From positions 18,773,594-18,837,593 of the forward strand of contig NC_092563.1 in the NCBI RefSeq assembly GCF_037975245.1: DNA of 64,000 nt. Direction: 5' to 3'. The translations under genes were made by a program, and so were the position numbers. Under the pieces are notes generated by a model. That model had not been told where the DNA came from. It saw nothing but the letters and a program-made list of their open reading frames with translations, and searched no databases. Origin of the DNA: Apostichopus japonicus. Taxonomy: Eukaryota > Echinodermata > Holothuroidea > Aspidochirotida > Stichopodidae. Each line of letters begins with the position of its first letter. The first letter of the stretch is position 1. Shown one piece after another: positions 47,198 to 59,300 of the stretch.

Positions 47198-47256
47198 TTT
47201 TAGGCTGCCCGAATTTTTCATGACTTTTGCCCGAATTTCTTGTCATCTGGAATATA
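47101..47256. repeat. long inverted repeat with (AT)n loop
   Basis: Arms related to those at 24563-24692 are separated by an (AT)n run flanked by A and T tracts. The microsatellite at the loop suggests slippage or repair at a hairpin tip. Confidence 0.85.
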
Positions 47257-47443
47257 AATATTCAGTAGCTTGCCCCAATCTTTTTCAAATTTTTGCCCGA
47301 CAATTCCATGATTTTCTTTATTCAGCATCATTATGCCCGAATATTTCCGTGTAACACCACCGTAAGCGCAGTTCATCTGGGCTACCACGCTTTTTGCAAG
47401 ATCAATTTTTTTTTCTTCTAACTAGTCAATTGTTTACCTGGAC

Positions 47444-48086
47444 CAAGGGCGGCGGAACCGGGGGGCACAGGGGCACGTGCGCCCCACTTTTCCTCAGGTT
47501 AAAAATGAGACTTTTTTCTATATAAAAATTGAGGTGCCTCAAGTTAGCAAGAGGCCAGGGAACCATAATGAACACTCGGGAAGGGCCGTTTCCGGCCATC
47601 TGAGGGGTTTGTAAAACAAAATTTTTTTATAGTACACTCCGCGCCAACCGATGGTGGCGCTCCGCTCAGATAGTCGTGCGTACAACTTTGCAAATCCTGG
47701 CTAAGCCCGTGACTATTTATGAATTTCTGTGGGTTAAACTTAAAACTATTTCGAATGGAAAATTTGTTAAGATAATAACAAGAAAAAAACCAGTCTAATT
47801 CGGAAGATTCCTACATTAGCAACTAGCATGATTTCACCTCATTTTGTCTCAAGAGAAACTTGTTCCTTGTTTCCCAATTTGCGTATTGGATATTGCAGTG
47901 CTAGTATGCCTATTTTCCTTTGGGGGGGGGGGGGCGTTGATGGAGTGATGTGTATACACAAATAAGATAATACAATAAGAGTTATAAAGGGTACTAAATA
48001 TAGGGCTGCATCAGTCCAATCGAATTTCTGCAAAATGCCCTTTGATGTAGGTGCCCCCCAGATTAAAAGTGCTTCCGCCGCCCTTG
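47444..48086. mobile_element. nested hAT-like element, CAAGGGCGGCGGAA ends (643 bp)
   Basis: The left end CAAGGGCGGCGGAA pairs with TTCCGCCGCCCTTG at the right. The flanks acctggac and acctggat agree at 7 of 8. Cassette at 47614-47676. Confidence 0.85.
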
Positions 48087-49013
48087 ACCTGGATATCCCC
48101 AACATGAGTGTATATAGAAGAAACATTTTCTTTTTCATGGATGGTGGGGGGGGGGGGGGTGCCTACAAGCATAGAAGTACGGGTTTATCATATTCTTTGT
48201 TATATTTTATACTTTTTTGTGAGAAAATTGCAGTCTCACCCGACACAGCGACATTATCCCGCTTACGTGTCGTTGAACAATGTATGTTTTTCTGGAGGTA
48301 GCTGAGTACTGTGTTAAAATAATAAATAAGGTAACTAAATAGGAGCTTAAAAAATATACTGTCCCATTTTTCCCCTTCAAAGTGATGTTACCATTTTTTC
48401 TTCTTCTAATATACCAAATTTTTGGGGAAGTGTAAATTTCTAAAACGTGAGATTATAAAATAAAGAATGTTTAGATGCAACTTGCAAGGCCTCAGAAGTG
48501 CCGTTTCCGGCAATCTGAGAGGCATTGTGTGCCCAAAATTTTCTTGTACGCTACGCGCCAACCGATGGTGGCGCTCCGCTTAGATAGTGCCACGGGAACT
48601 TTCGGGCACAAAAAGTTCTGCCCCCCCAAACTGAAATGGTCCCGTACGCCTATGTCGGCCCCCCCTGGATCCGCCCCTGGTTAATACCTAAAATATTAAT
48701 TCACTTGACATATTGTTTACTTATATGTGATACAGTTTCATCATCGTCATCATTTCTATTTGGGGGGAGTGGGGGGGGGGAGCGGGGGGAGGAGCCCAAT
48801 CATTTGTTGACTTCGTGTTAATTCAGATGTTACCAGTAAGTGTTGGCTAACGTGTATACGCGATTGTGATTGGTTACTCGTTACATCATAATTCAAATAT
48901 TTTCGCCTTATAAACTATTTGCAATTATTAACAACAGCTGAAAAAAATGTGCGCATTAGACGATCGATGGGGAACAATTAATCGATACTGGCGATTTAAT
49001 TTTTTTTTGTGAC

Positions 49014-49195
49014 AACATTTGATTTGATTTGATTTGATTTTATTCGCACTCAGATTGTTCAAAATACAAAACTAATACAAAGACAAATGGACAAAAAGGA
49101 CGGAAAAGAAAAGAACAAAAAGAGTAACAGCTAAACCCATTAGGCTGACTGAACGTCGGCCCATTTCCAATGGGGCCCTATACATTCAGTAGTCC
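49014..49195 (-). mobile_element. LINE 3' end with (AAATC)n tail
   Basis: On the minus strand the sequence has a GGCCCCATT...AATGGGCC-like hairpin, an aataaa and a terminal (AAATC)n. This is the usual 3' end of CR1/L2-like LINEs or SINEs that borrow their tails. Copy A has the uninterrupted site, so it is a post-duplication insertion. Confidence 0.7.
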
Positions 49196-49206
49196 TGTAT
49201 CTATTG

Positions 49207-51295
49207 CAGTGGCGTAGCTAGGATTTTTTGAGTGGGGGGGCCATGGGGGGGCTGTTCTTTCTAGTGGGGGGGCCGGAGGTTACTATCTAAGCGGAGCGCC
49301 ACCATGGTTGGCGCGGAGCGTACAGAGAAAATTTGAGATTTCAGCACCCCCCAGATCGCAGGAGATGGCACCTGTGAGGCAAAATAGCAACCAAAAAGAT
49401 GTGCAACTTTGGTGACAGAAATGCAAAAAAAGTTTTTTCTCTTTTATGCTGACTGGCCTTGCCAACGCAACCAGACTTTTAACTTGAGGGAAGTTGGCAT
49501 CATTTGCAGGAATTTCAGAATTCCCAATATTTTATATCTCTACCAGTAGTGGAAAATCCTGTTTCGACAGTTTCGTGGGCATAAAAAAGTTGTTTTGTGG
49601 AATATTCAATGACATATATTCATTTGACTCGAGGCAATATATGAATAACTGCAGGGGGCGGCGATCGGTTTCAAATATTGGGGGGGGGGGGGGACATCTG
49701 CTTGGATGCAGGCGAAGTACTGTCAAAGCGGAGCGCCACCATTGGTTGGCGCGCAGCGTACAAGAAAATTTCTGGTTTTGATAGCCCCCCAGATGACCGG
49801 AAATGGCACTTCTCGGGCTTGAAACTGACCAACCAGATGTACACTTTTGCCTGAGAACCAAGTTTTTCCTAATAGTTTTTTTTTTCATTCATAACCTTTT
49901 GTCAAGATTGTCACCAGTCACACATCATGTTCGACCTCATTGCATTTGTAGGTAATTCTACGTAACGCCCCACAATACCCGTCAGCCCCACTTTTCAAGG
50001 TTTTAAGCCCATTATTTGTTCAGAATTTGAATAATAAATTCACTTCAAAACATACCCATAATGTTGCACTAAATTTCATCTATGGACAACCAATATAGAA
50101 AACCCCCCTCAACCACTAACAGACCGGTCAAAATTGCACGAGTATAGAGGGAAGTATACTATGATGAAGAATGTTGGTCAAGGAATTTTCGAAATTTCAG
50201 ACACAGTTAAATTATTGGTGTACAAATATTAAAACCTCTTATAACGGCTACTATAAAACTTCGATATCATAGAAAATACCAAAAAAATATGCTCGAGGGG
50301 GAGGGCGGTCTCCACCCCTTCACCCCCCCCTCCCTTGGCTACGCACCTGCGGTTAGAAATCTTGTGGGAAACAGGCCAAATGGAAACCCAGTGAACCCAT
50401 ATCGATGTGGATCCTATGTATGACTGTACGTACTTACACTCATACACAAGATGCAAACCAAATTTCATTACGGATGCGGTCCGTCTAGCTATTCATTTCG
50501 AGAAAAAAAAGTAAAAACTACTTTCGGTCATATATAGTAACAAATTGTGACACGGTTAGACAGGCGCTTTGCGAGGAATTTGGCAAGGGAGGGGCAAAGC
50601 TTTTACCCAGACTTTCTAAGCGTAGCGCCACCATAAGTTGGCGCGAAGCGCAAAAGAAAATTTTGGCCGAAAATGTCTCCCAGATCGCTGGAAATGGCAC
50701 TTCCCCGGCCTTGTAAGTTGCATCTAAGCATTTTCTATTTTGATATTACTAGCGATATCATAAAAAAATACAAAACATATGCTTAAAAAAAACTATGCCA
50801 CCAAATATTGGGGGGGATATAAGATACTATATCCCCCACCTAAAATATTGGGGGACATGTCCCCCCCGTCCCCCCCCCCCCCATGATCGCCGCCCATGAA
50901 TACCTGATACCTCGGCTCAGTACAAACGGAGCCAATCTTTTGATAGATTGTTGCGCTAGGTGGAAGCACTGAACATATTTTCAGCAGATATCGCTATCAC
51001 GCAGCACAACAAGGTTCGTGGTGTATGGTCGCAATCGTCGCATCGACCATTGCCATGCCATGCTGTGTGTCCATTCTCATGATTACTACAGATATTGTAT
51101 TATTCTTATTCTGCCAGATGCAGACGAGAAAATTGTGTAACTCTTTTTCCCAAATTATTGAACAAAAAATATTAGCGAATCGCACTGATGAGTGTTTTTT
51201 TTTACCCCATTCCCAGTGGGGGGGCCAGTGGGGGGGCCAGCCGATTTCATGGGGGGGCCTCGGCCCCCCCAGGCCCCCCCGTAGCTACGCCACTG
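49207..51295. mobile_element. hAT-like element, CAGTGGCGTAGCTAGG ends, with nested element
   Basis: The perfect 8 bp duplication atctattg lies at 49199-49206 and 51296-51303, and copy A has the single-copy empty site. Cassettes at 49281-49334, and at 49727-49778 and 50617-50664 within the nested element. No transposase was seen. Confidence 0.93.
49652..50898. mobile_element. nested hAT-like element, GGGCGGCGATC ends
   Basis: The ends match the family of 19251-20097. The flanks aataactg and aatacctg agree at 7 of 8. It includes further pieces of CAGGCGCGTAGCC-type elements near 50260-50354 and 50562-50800. Confidence 0.8.
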
Positions 51296-51529
51296 ATCTA
51301 TTGCAACGAAATTAAACGAGTTGGGACTTCGGCACATGAGTCTAACAAGGGGACTTCCCTAAGTTACTGTAAACATTTAAACTGGCCATGACACGAAAAT
51401 TTTCCCTACGTCATTGACGATCTCGAATGGTTCATTCATAGAATTTCTATGTTCACACTACACTACGGTACGACCACTACCAACTTTACCTTTTATATTC
51501 ATATACCACACCATTGCTCATACTAGTAC

Positions 51530-51596
51530 TACGTACCGCATAGCTGAGGCCTGTTAAACTTAAAGAAAGAAAAAAACTTCTCAAAGGTAAGTTCAT
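51530..51596 (+). other. candidate 5' untranslated exon of SRCR copy B
   Basis: Equivalent of the copy A candidate; the donor tctcaaag|gtaagttc is conserved. The acceptor candidate is ttttcag ending at 56273. The left edge is arbitrary. Inference only. Confidence 0.3.
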
Positions 51597-52023
51597 TTTG
51601 TAGGGCTTGGTGAACTGATTAACAGCGAAAACGACAGTCGAACTTAGTCCACTGACTAGGCTATGTATAGCTGCTCTACTCCCGCGTAGCCTTTCGAGAT
51701 TCAAGTAGGCTTGTACTGTCGTACAGTAGGCCTCAACTGGCTAGGCTACATTGTAGTGTTACTGGCAAGTTAGGCCTATACTCATTACTAGTCCATAGGC
51801 TTGCAAGTTGCAGCAACGGTTTGACGTTATGTGATACCCAATTGCCATCGTTTTCGGGAGTAAGCCACGGTTTCACATCTAAAATGGTGTCCCAAATGGT
51901 TTGGATAAAAAACAGCAACTGTACAATTTCAGTGATCTTTAGCCTAAGTTAACTAACACCATGCTCATTAACCTGTCTGTATTCTGTGTTTGTTTTGTCC
52001 CGTCTGTTACTGTTACTTGTCAT

Positions 52024-52076
52024 TTAGCCTTTGAAGAAGATCCTGCTACTGTAGGATCGAAACGTTAGGCCAACTC
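52024..52076 (+). ncRNA. hammerhead-like motif, copy B
   Basis: AGCCT (stem I), TTGAAGA (core with changes at positions 3 and 7), stem GATCC...GGATC, GAAACGTT, then AGGCC pairing with the first block. Better preserved than its duplicate at 27226, but the first core base and the cleavage-site base are non-ideal, so it is probably inactive. Confidence 0.45.
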
Positions 52077-52096
52077 ACTTTCACACATTCTCTTAC

Positions 52097-52557
52097 GGTA
52101 GCATACGCCCATTAAGAGCCCCATTGACTTACACACTAAATCACAAAAGTAATGTGGTCTCTAAGTCTAGATAGAAGTTTTCACTAGCTTAACGCTACCC
52201 ATCACCGGATAGCTGACAAGTTGGCCTTTCATGGCACCATCAATTTTCCGTTCCATGACCGTGAAAATTTTTTGCTATCCGAGCTGGAAGTTTTCGTCAA
52301 ACAAACCTCTTCACTCAGTGGTAAACAAATTTCCTACGCTGCTCCTGGGAAGCCTAAAGGGGTCTAAAATTGCCTCAATTGACCCAATTTTCTCACCACA
52401 TGTACTTCCATTCATGCTCTTCAACATGCAAGCCACAAAAAACTAGATTATGATTGATAACAGGTCACAAAAGATGTTCTCCTGCTGCTTTTTGGCACTT
52501 TTCCTGAAGGAGAACAATCGAGCGGATTGATATAGACTCTAATAGGAGTATGCCACC
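52097..52557 (+). repeat. left arm of the composite unit (461 bp)
   Basis: A TIR element in its own right with inverted ends GGTAGCATACGCC / GGTGGCATACTCC. Its right flank is TTAA. A 71-residue open frame recurs in the other arm but no homology was recognised. Confidence 0.8.
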
Positions 52558-54375
52558 TTAAGTGAGATTTGAATTTTTTTTTTTTTCCAAAATGATACTT
52601 TTCATAGTCGTCACAATATAAGCCACAACAGAATTATATGCAATTATCATTTTAGGTCGAAAAAGATGTATTTTCAGAGATTTCAGTATGCACGGTGCAG
52701 TGTGTAAATACACATATGAGCAATACTGTGTAAGCAGTAACCAGGTCTACGTCTGCAACAACATTTCCAGTCATCAATTTTGATAAGCTTGACCAATTTG
52801 GGTGCATCTATGATTCTTGCAGGTTTTATTGGTATCCCTGATCACAGTCCACGTGGTCTGGCTTGCCCTACCTGCAGAAACATCATCCATAGAAGGGTCA
52901 GCGGTATGAGGGCTTTTTCGTCTCTGGCCCTGAAAAGTGATGAAAACTACTTTTGTTTAGCTCAGCAGATTCCTCCCAAACTGACCCACAGGACATACCC
53001 CGATGTGTTCCTGAACTGTTTGGAACATGTTAAACTGATATTGCATGTCACTCCAGTGCAACTGTTAAGTTACTAAGAATAAGAGAAGAGAATTGAAGTC
53101 GTTCTTTGCCAAAACTGTATCATCAGGATTTGTAAACAACAGCCTCACTGTAACAGTATTATGGTAGTCAAAAGGAAAGCTTACTGGAATGCTATCTAGA
53201 TACACTTTTCACCTCAATATCATATCCAGTCCATTTAAAGGTTTGTGCATAGGTTGTTACAATGTATTAAAGACAGTTATAAGAGAAGAGAGGTGGATAG
53301 GGGGGCATATTTCATAATAAAACATTCAAATTTGTTGCTCGGCAGAGAACAACAACGTCAAATTACCTTATTCTCCATTGGTGGCAAGCACTGGTTCCTA
53401 TAGTTACTACAGTAGATCTCCCATGGAAGCATCAGGATATCTCTTTCTGCTGTCAGAGTTGTTTGGGATTTGTTGTTACCTCATCTAACCAGTTGAGTCC
53501 ATTGATACCACACCCATTCAAAGTATATAGCTGTGCATGCTGAGGACTTAGCACATCAACTTTCTCTGAAAATTGACAAAACAACAGAAAACTAATGAGG
53601 AGTGAGTAGGCTCAAAAACCCCTTGATGCACATTGGCAAGAGCAGAAAATGCATACCTTTGTGGATTATTTGCTAAATAAGACTCAAAACATTCTCTGTG
53701 CAAGGTATTAGCACTCAGCAGCCACTCCACTTAGGATACAGACCTCATACAACATTGTGCTACAGCTGGTGTAGACTTGGTCTAGGATACTAACGTAGCG
53801 CCATTATGAACCTGAGGCCTACTGTAGGCCTAAGCTAACAACATTAGGGGTATTTCATGCATTGAAACTGAGTTTTTGTCCTTAGTCAAACACCAGGTAC
53901 TTCCAGCTTTAGCAAAAATAACCTAAAGTATGATTACCATGTACTTTAGGTGCCCACAGATGTCAAATTTCACTGAACTTAGTCGTTCACATCACACACA
54001 CTGCAGGCTTTTTGGTCTGATTCTGAAGGATTTTGAATTTCGTGCATTTGGCACCTACTGTACTTAGCAGATTCAAGGCAGGAATCATACTACGGAAGCT
54101 TTGGTAGGTCAAGGCTTAATGACCCAATAGTTTATTGGGGAGGAAAACTGGTTAGAAATGCTCAGAAGGCTGTTCTAGTCTAATGTATGGAAACGCACAT
54201 GCTCTTTGTGGTACTTTAAGGCTGCAATACTAATTTATGCGTAAAAATCACCCAAGCATGAAATTTTCTGACGTTTGCTTGAAAACCATTTTTACACACC
54301 ATAGCTACAGTACTACTTTGATCCAAAATTGGGACTTCTAGCACTTAAAATGAAAAATTTGGCATTTTTGCTTAA

Positions 54376-54842
54376 GGTAGCATACGCCCATTAAAAGCCC
54401 CATTGACTTACACACTAAATCACAAAAGTAATGTGGTCTCTAAGTCTAGATAGAAGTTTTCACTAGCTTAACGCTACCCATCACCGGATAGCTGACAAGT
54501 TGGCCTTTCATGGCACCATCAATTTTCCATACCATGACCGTGAAAACTTTTTGCAATCCGAGCCGGAAGTTTTCGTCACTTGTAAACAAACCTCTTCACT
54601 CAGTGGTAAACAAATTTCCTACGCTGCTCCTGGGAAGCCTAAAGGGGTCTAAAATTGCCTCAATTGACCCAAGTTTCTCACCACATGTACTTCCATTCAT
54701 GCTCTTCAACATGCAAGCCACAAAAAACTAGATTATGATTGATAACAGGTCACAAAAGATGTTCTCCTGCTGCTTTTTGGCACTTTTCCTGAAGGAGAAC
54801 AATCAAGCGGATTGATATAGACTCTAATAGGAGTATGCCACC
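54376..54842 (+). repeat. right arm of the composite unit (467 bp)
   Basis: A direct repeat of the left arm with about ten substitutions and a 6 bp insertion. Its left flank is TTAA and its right flank ttac. Confidence 0.8.
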
Positions 54843-54846
54843 TTAC

Positions 54847-56273
54847 ACAGGCTCTCTAGTGGATAAGCAGTTTGCTAATAGTTTTATTTTATTTTGATTC
54901 TAAGTTAACTAAGTTAGGCTTCTGCACCTTTTGTCAAGTTACAATGCAAACTGGGAAGGCCTTTAGATACAAGTTACTAGGTTTGAATTGATGTAGAACT
55001 GGGGCAGTTCGGACTTTGCCTGCTATGACATACATAGTACACTTCTGCTGCACATCCAAGCAAAATTAATAATTTTGCATTCAATCAATGCTTACATTGA
55101 ACCTGTTCAAACGAACGGATGGCCAAAAATATATAAAATGAAATTATTCAGGGCAGTTTTACAAATTTTATTTTGAGGATATTCCTGCAACAGTAGCATA
55201 TATACATAACATCCAGGGATATTTCCAAGGCAATATTTAATCTGGTGATATGGTAGATTAAATCTGAGGACTGGCCCAGAAATCAGTCTTACGTTAAATA
55301 CCTGAAAAACATCCTACCATGCTATGAGTATCTCTAATTATATCAAATATACCCAGACCTGTGTAGACTAGGCCCATAGGATTAGAAATTATCAGAAGTG
55401 CCCTTCACAAGTTAGCAGCTTCAATTTCAGAATCAGGATTATGATTTATAAATTTTAATGAATATTTTGGCATCAATGATAGGCCTTCCATTAATGTTTA
55501 CGGGAGGAGCAGAGGAAGTTTGCACACAAGGAAACTATACTGCACCACTCAATGTGGGAACATCTGTCTGTATTGGTTCATGATGTCTATGTTATTACTT
55601 CAAATTTCAAGTCCATATTTTGTCTTTAAAATATTTTGGTATCACTTTTTTGTCAGTGCTTGTTCACTGTTCAGTACAGACCCTCAAAATTATGTTCGTT
55701 GGTCTTGCTTGGAGTAAATATGCTCCATTGTAGACCATGTCAGTATTGCCTCTTAATTTGTGCATGTTAAAAATTTGAAGGGTAATTTTTGCACCAAATC
55801 CCTGAGTGGTCCCCAGGTGAATTACCCTTATTTTGCTGAAACCTCACCAGCTTTTGTATTTTACAGGTATATATAAGAAACAAAGTCACAGAAAAGTTTA
55901 GCTCCAAAAGGGTTGCAAAACCCAAGCGGTCCTGCAGTTTATACTGCCCTCTGAAAAATACTGTCACAGAATTTATTTTTTTCCCTTTAAGGGTTTCATG
56001 TGAAGTTTAATATTGAGGATAATTAATTGTAAAATGTCTGAAAGTATTTAAAAGTGACTGTAAATTGCTTGTTGAATTTGTATAACATGACTAACCATTA
56101 ATTGACTTCCTAGCACTTTTGCAACAATGCTGATGACACAATACCACCATCGAATGCAAACTTTATTTTTGGTGGGGGGGGGGTGGGGGCGCATGCATAA
56201 AACTGTAGAGGGCTGTCAGTATAGTTTTAATCATTTGTACTTACAATGTATATGCTTTATCTTTTATTTTCAG
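54847..56273. other. copy B region upstream of exon 1
   Basis: Equivalent to 27290-28374. No coding exon apart from possible untranslated sequence. It includes a 200 bp stretch near 55190-55560 absent from copy A. Confidence 0.5.
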
Positions 56274-56296
56274 CATTAATTAGCAGACCTATCATC

Positions 56297-56399
56297 ATGG
56301 TTTGGATAAACAGTGCCAGTCTGTCTTCATCTTGTCTTGCTTGCCTTACCAGAATAACCCTTGTATGTTTCTCTTGCATGATGTGTGTCCTCTCACAAG
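56297..56399 (+). CDS. SRCR copy B, exon 1: signal peptide
   Basis: Thirty-four codons beginning MVWINSASLSSSCLACLTRI; donor caag|gtacgt in phase 1. More cysteine-rich than copy A but still hydrophobic. Confidence 0.6.
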
Positions 56400-59300
56400 G
56401 TACGTAGTACAATTTAAACAAAGCCTACACTATGAACACTATGAACCAAACTCATAGCAAGACTGTATAGTCTGTACTCTTAATATTTTAGCATAGTTGC
56501 CTTTACACATTCTTGTCCTCGTTGTACTGGTACTCATACTCACACTGAATTGGAATCAAAGTATGTGGTCAGTGCAAACATTCAAATTAATTGCTCATAC
56601 CGGTTGGTCGTAATTAGAGCCTTATATTTATACTATAAGTTTTCAATTTCGAGTTTCTAACACATTAACATATATTCCAACAGTCCGGAAGTCTAAGATC
56701 ATGCGAGTCTAAGATCAGTGAGTATAGGATAGAAAGTCGAGGAACAATTCAAAACAAGCTCTCATGTTAGCTTATCAGTATGAGCCCTCCCTCACATAAT
56801 TACTGTAAGTAGGAGAACAAACAAATATATATGACAAATATAAACAAAGATATAATAACAAATATATAAACAAATATAGCAACAGAGAGAGGAAAAAGGG
56901 AAACTAAAAAACAGCACAAAAAGCATAAAATTAAGTATATAATTACCTGTAGTGTTTGAAGGTTTTCTTGAAGGAACATTTTAAGAATTTCAGTCCAAAC
57001 TGTAGCTGGGAAAAGAATTCCAGGGTTTGGCCTAGTATAGAGATTGTTGTGCTAAGTGTACAGGAAGGTTGAGAAAGAGGGTTGTGGGAACAACTGAAAT
57101 TTAGAATTAAAAGATTCATGAATGGAGCCATGAACCCAATATAAGATGCAAAACGTCCAACTTGACTGCATCATCGCACTAAATGACATAGAGCGAAGTA
57201 GTCCCACACAGACAAACACACAGAGTCTTAGAACAGACCTGTAGAACAAGATACAGAGGGAAATAGTACTACCGTAGAAGTAATTCATCAGCAATCTAAT
57301 GTATTGTATGTATTGCAATCATGTAATGTTTGTATACATTTTCACATAAATTTTTTATTTTTTATAGGTTTAGAATTCTCATTGTGTGCAATGTTAGTCT
57401 CACTAGTGTTGTTTGTACAGTAAGGTCATGGAGTCGATTGTTAAAAAGTCTATGGCAGTCACTTCAGCAGTCAGTCTTTGATAAGAGGGTCTCAACATGG
57501 CTTTTGTCAAAAGAGGTCTTGTCTCACCTTTTTTCTTGAGTTTATAGAAGATGTAACAAGCTCACTCAATTGGCAGAAGTCTGTAGATGTAGTGTTCCTG
57601 GATTTCCAGAAGGCCTTTGATAAAGTTCTCCACTAGCGTCTTTTACTTAGGCTGAAAAGAAAGGGTGTCAATGGGAATTCACTGTCTCGGATCGAGAATT
57701 GGCTTGGTAATAGGAAACAGAGGGTGGTAATTAAAGGCTGTGCTTCTTCTTGGCAGGACGTTACTAGTGGGGTTTTGGGTCCCTTGTTGTTTGTTGCCTA
57801 GATATAAATGACATTGACAGAGATATTTTGTGCTAAGAAGTTTGCTGATGACACCAAATTGTATTCTGAGGTCTCTTCCAAAAGCGATTCTGAGAAATTT
57901 CATACGGATTTGTATAAGATTTTTTCCTGGTCTCAGGGATGGCAAATGCTTTTTAATGTTGATAAATGCAAGGTGATGCATATTGGTACAGTAGTAGTAA
58001 CCAAAAGTATACCTATAATCTTAATGGTGTGGAGTTACAGGAGGCCTTTAATGAAAGAGACCTACAGTAGGTAACTACATTGACTCATCTCTGCAACCTT
58101 CTAAACATTGTCTTGAAGCTACTAAAAGAGCTAATAGGGTTTTAGGCATGATTGAGAGGAACTTCAGTTTCCTGAAAGAGGACGTAGTACTGTAGTTAGG
58201 CTTTATAAGCAGTTGGTTAGGCCTCATCCTAAAAGAGTGTTCCTTATTATAGGCGGTTACAACTGTTGAATCTCACCACACTGGAGCTTAGGAGGTTACA
58301 TGGTGACAATTTATCCTTCACTGACTTTTCCATGTTTGCTAATAGTAGTTGTTCCAGAGGTCATTGTCTTAAACTCCAAAAGTCACAAAGTAGGATTAAT
58401 ATTTGGCATAACTTTTTTTCCAATAGGGTTGTGAATGAGTGGAATGGTTTGCCTGAGAAAGTTGTACTTGCAAGTACAGTACTGTACTGCAAATGGGTTT
58501 AAGAATGCTTTGGACAAGCACTTTAAGCATTGTAATAGGGTCTGAGTGTTTGTGTCTTCAGTTTGTTTTCTTCTCTCCTATAGGGTCCTTGATGGGGACT
58601 TGAGTGTCCCTCCTGATCCTTTTTTTTTTCTACTAAACTAAACTAATGCATTATTTCGTCTTTGCTGTATGATCCAATTACTGCTGATAATGAGGTTGTG
58701 TTTTTAATTTCTTCTTTTTTCCTTAAATACTTAGTTTTTATCTTTTTTGTCTTTAGCTGTTGATGTAAGGCTGGTAAACATTGCTGGCATTGAACTCTAC
58801 TCATATGAGCAGATTGGATTTGTAGAAGTTTCAGTGACTGGAGAAGAAGCCTATGTTGCTTTGTGCGGATCTTTAGTGGCAAACTTTAAGACAGGTAGCG
58901 TCATTTGCAGACAATTGGGATTAGGACCGCCAGTGCTAGCTGAGAACTTGTATGGATCTTCCCAGGGTTCCAGCGAGACGTTGAAATACTTTCTGGCAGG
59001 GTCTTGTGATGGGACTGAGTCTTCCCTAGGAGAGTGTTCTTTAAAATTTTTGAAGGCATACCATGACTGTGGCGTGCTTCAAGTTCAATGTTTACCAGCT
59101 ATCGCATCAGGTAAGAGTCAGAGGGTTTTTTTTCAGCAGTTTGAGGGAAATTGGTAGTAATGTTTCTTCTATCTAGCTATGTTTCTATGCTTTGTTTCTA
59201 TGCTATGCTGGCTACATTTCTATCTATGATTCTATCTACTGTAGCTACAGGTATTCCTGTTTTCAAGATGTTTACATTTAAAATGTGCTAATGCCATTTA

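Larger units (their letters stand above)
47061..48654. mobile_element. CATAGGCGTACGA element, complete (1594 bp)
   Basis: The inverted ends are CATAGGCGTACG and CGTACGCCTATG. The 8 bp duplication tcggcccc is perfect (47053-47060 and 48655-48662). It has the long hairpin near its left end and the cassette near its right end (48535-48590). The truncated relative is at 24509-24881. Confidence 0.92.
43583..48680. mobile_element. 5.1 kb compound insertion with CAGGGGCGGATCCAGG ends
   Basis: Copy A shows an uninterrupted cgttaatac at this place. In copy B the sequence is split by an insertion beginning CAGGGGCGGATCCAGG (from 43584) and ending GGATCCGCCCCTG, flanked by gttag and gttaa. A 5 bp duplication with one change fits the group of 19108-20446; a 3 bp TTA duplication is an alternative reading. 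Inside lie a Penelope-like element, two nested hATs, and the elements at 47061 and 47444. It is therefore a hot spot of insertion into insertion. Confidence 0.8.
52097..54842. mobile_element. 2.75 kb composite unit bounded by two direct copies of one element
   Basis: Direct copies at 52097-52557 and 54376-54842 are about 2-3 percent different. Each copy begins GGTAGCATACGCC and ends GGAGTATGCCACC, which are inverted ends. The whole unit is flanked by ttac (52093-52096 and 54843-54846), while inner flanks are TTAA. Copy A has the empty site (ctcctacatagg). A TTAA-type DNA transposon family (Kolobok or piggyBac-like) is likely. It appears to have moved as one composite, carrying 1.8 kb of unrelated DNA (52558-54375). 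That DNA has no recognised gene. Confidence 0.75.

Noticed and set aside
52097-54842. LTR retrotransposon with 461-467 bp LTRs
   Set aside because: The repeats lack TG...CA ends, there is no primer-binding site after the left copy or polypurine tract before the right, and each repeat has its own inverted ends. No gag or pol is visible.
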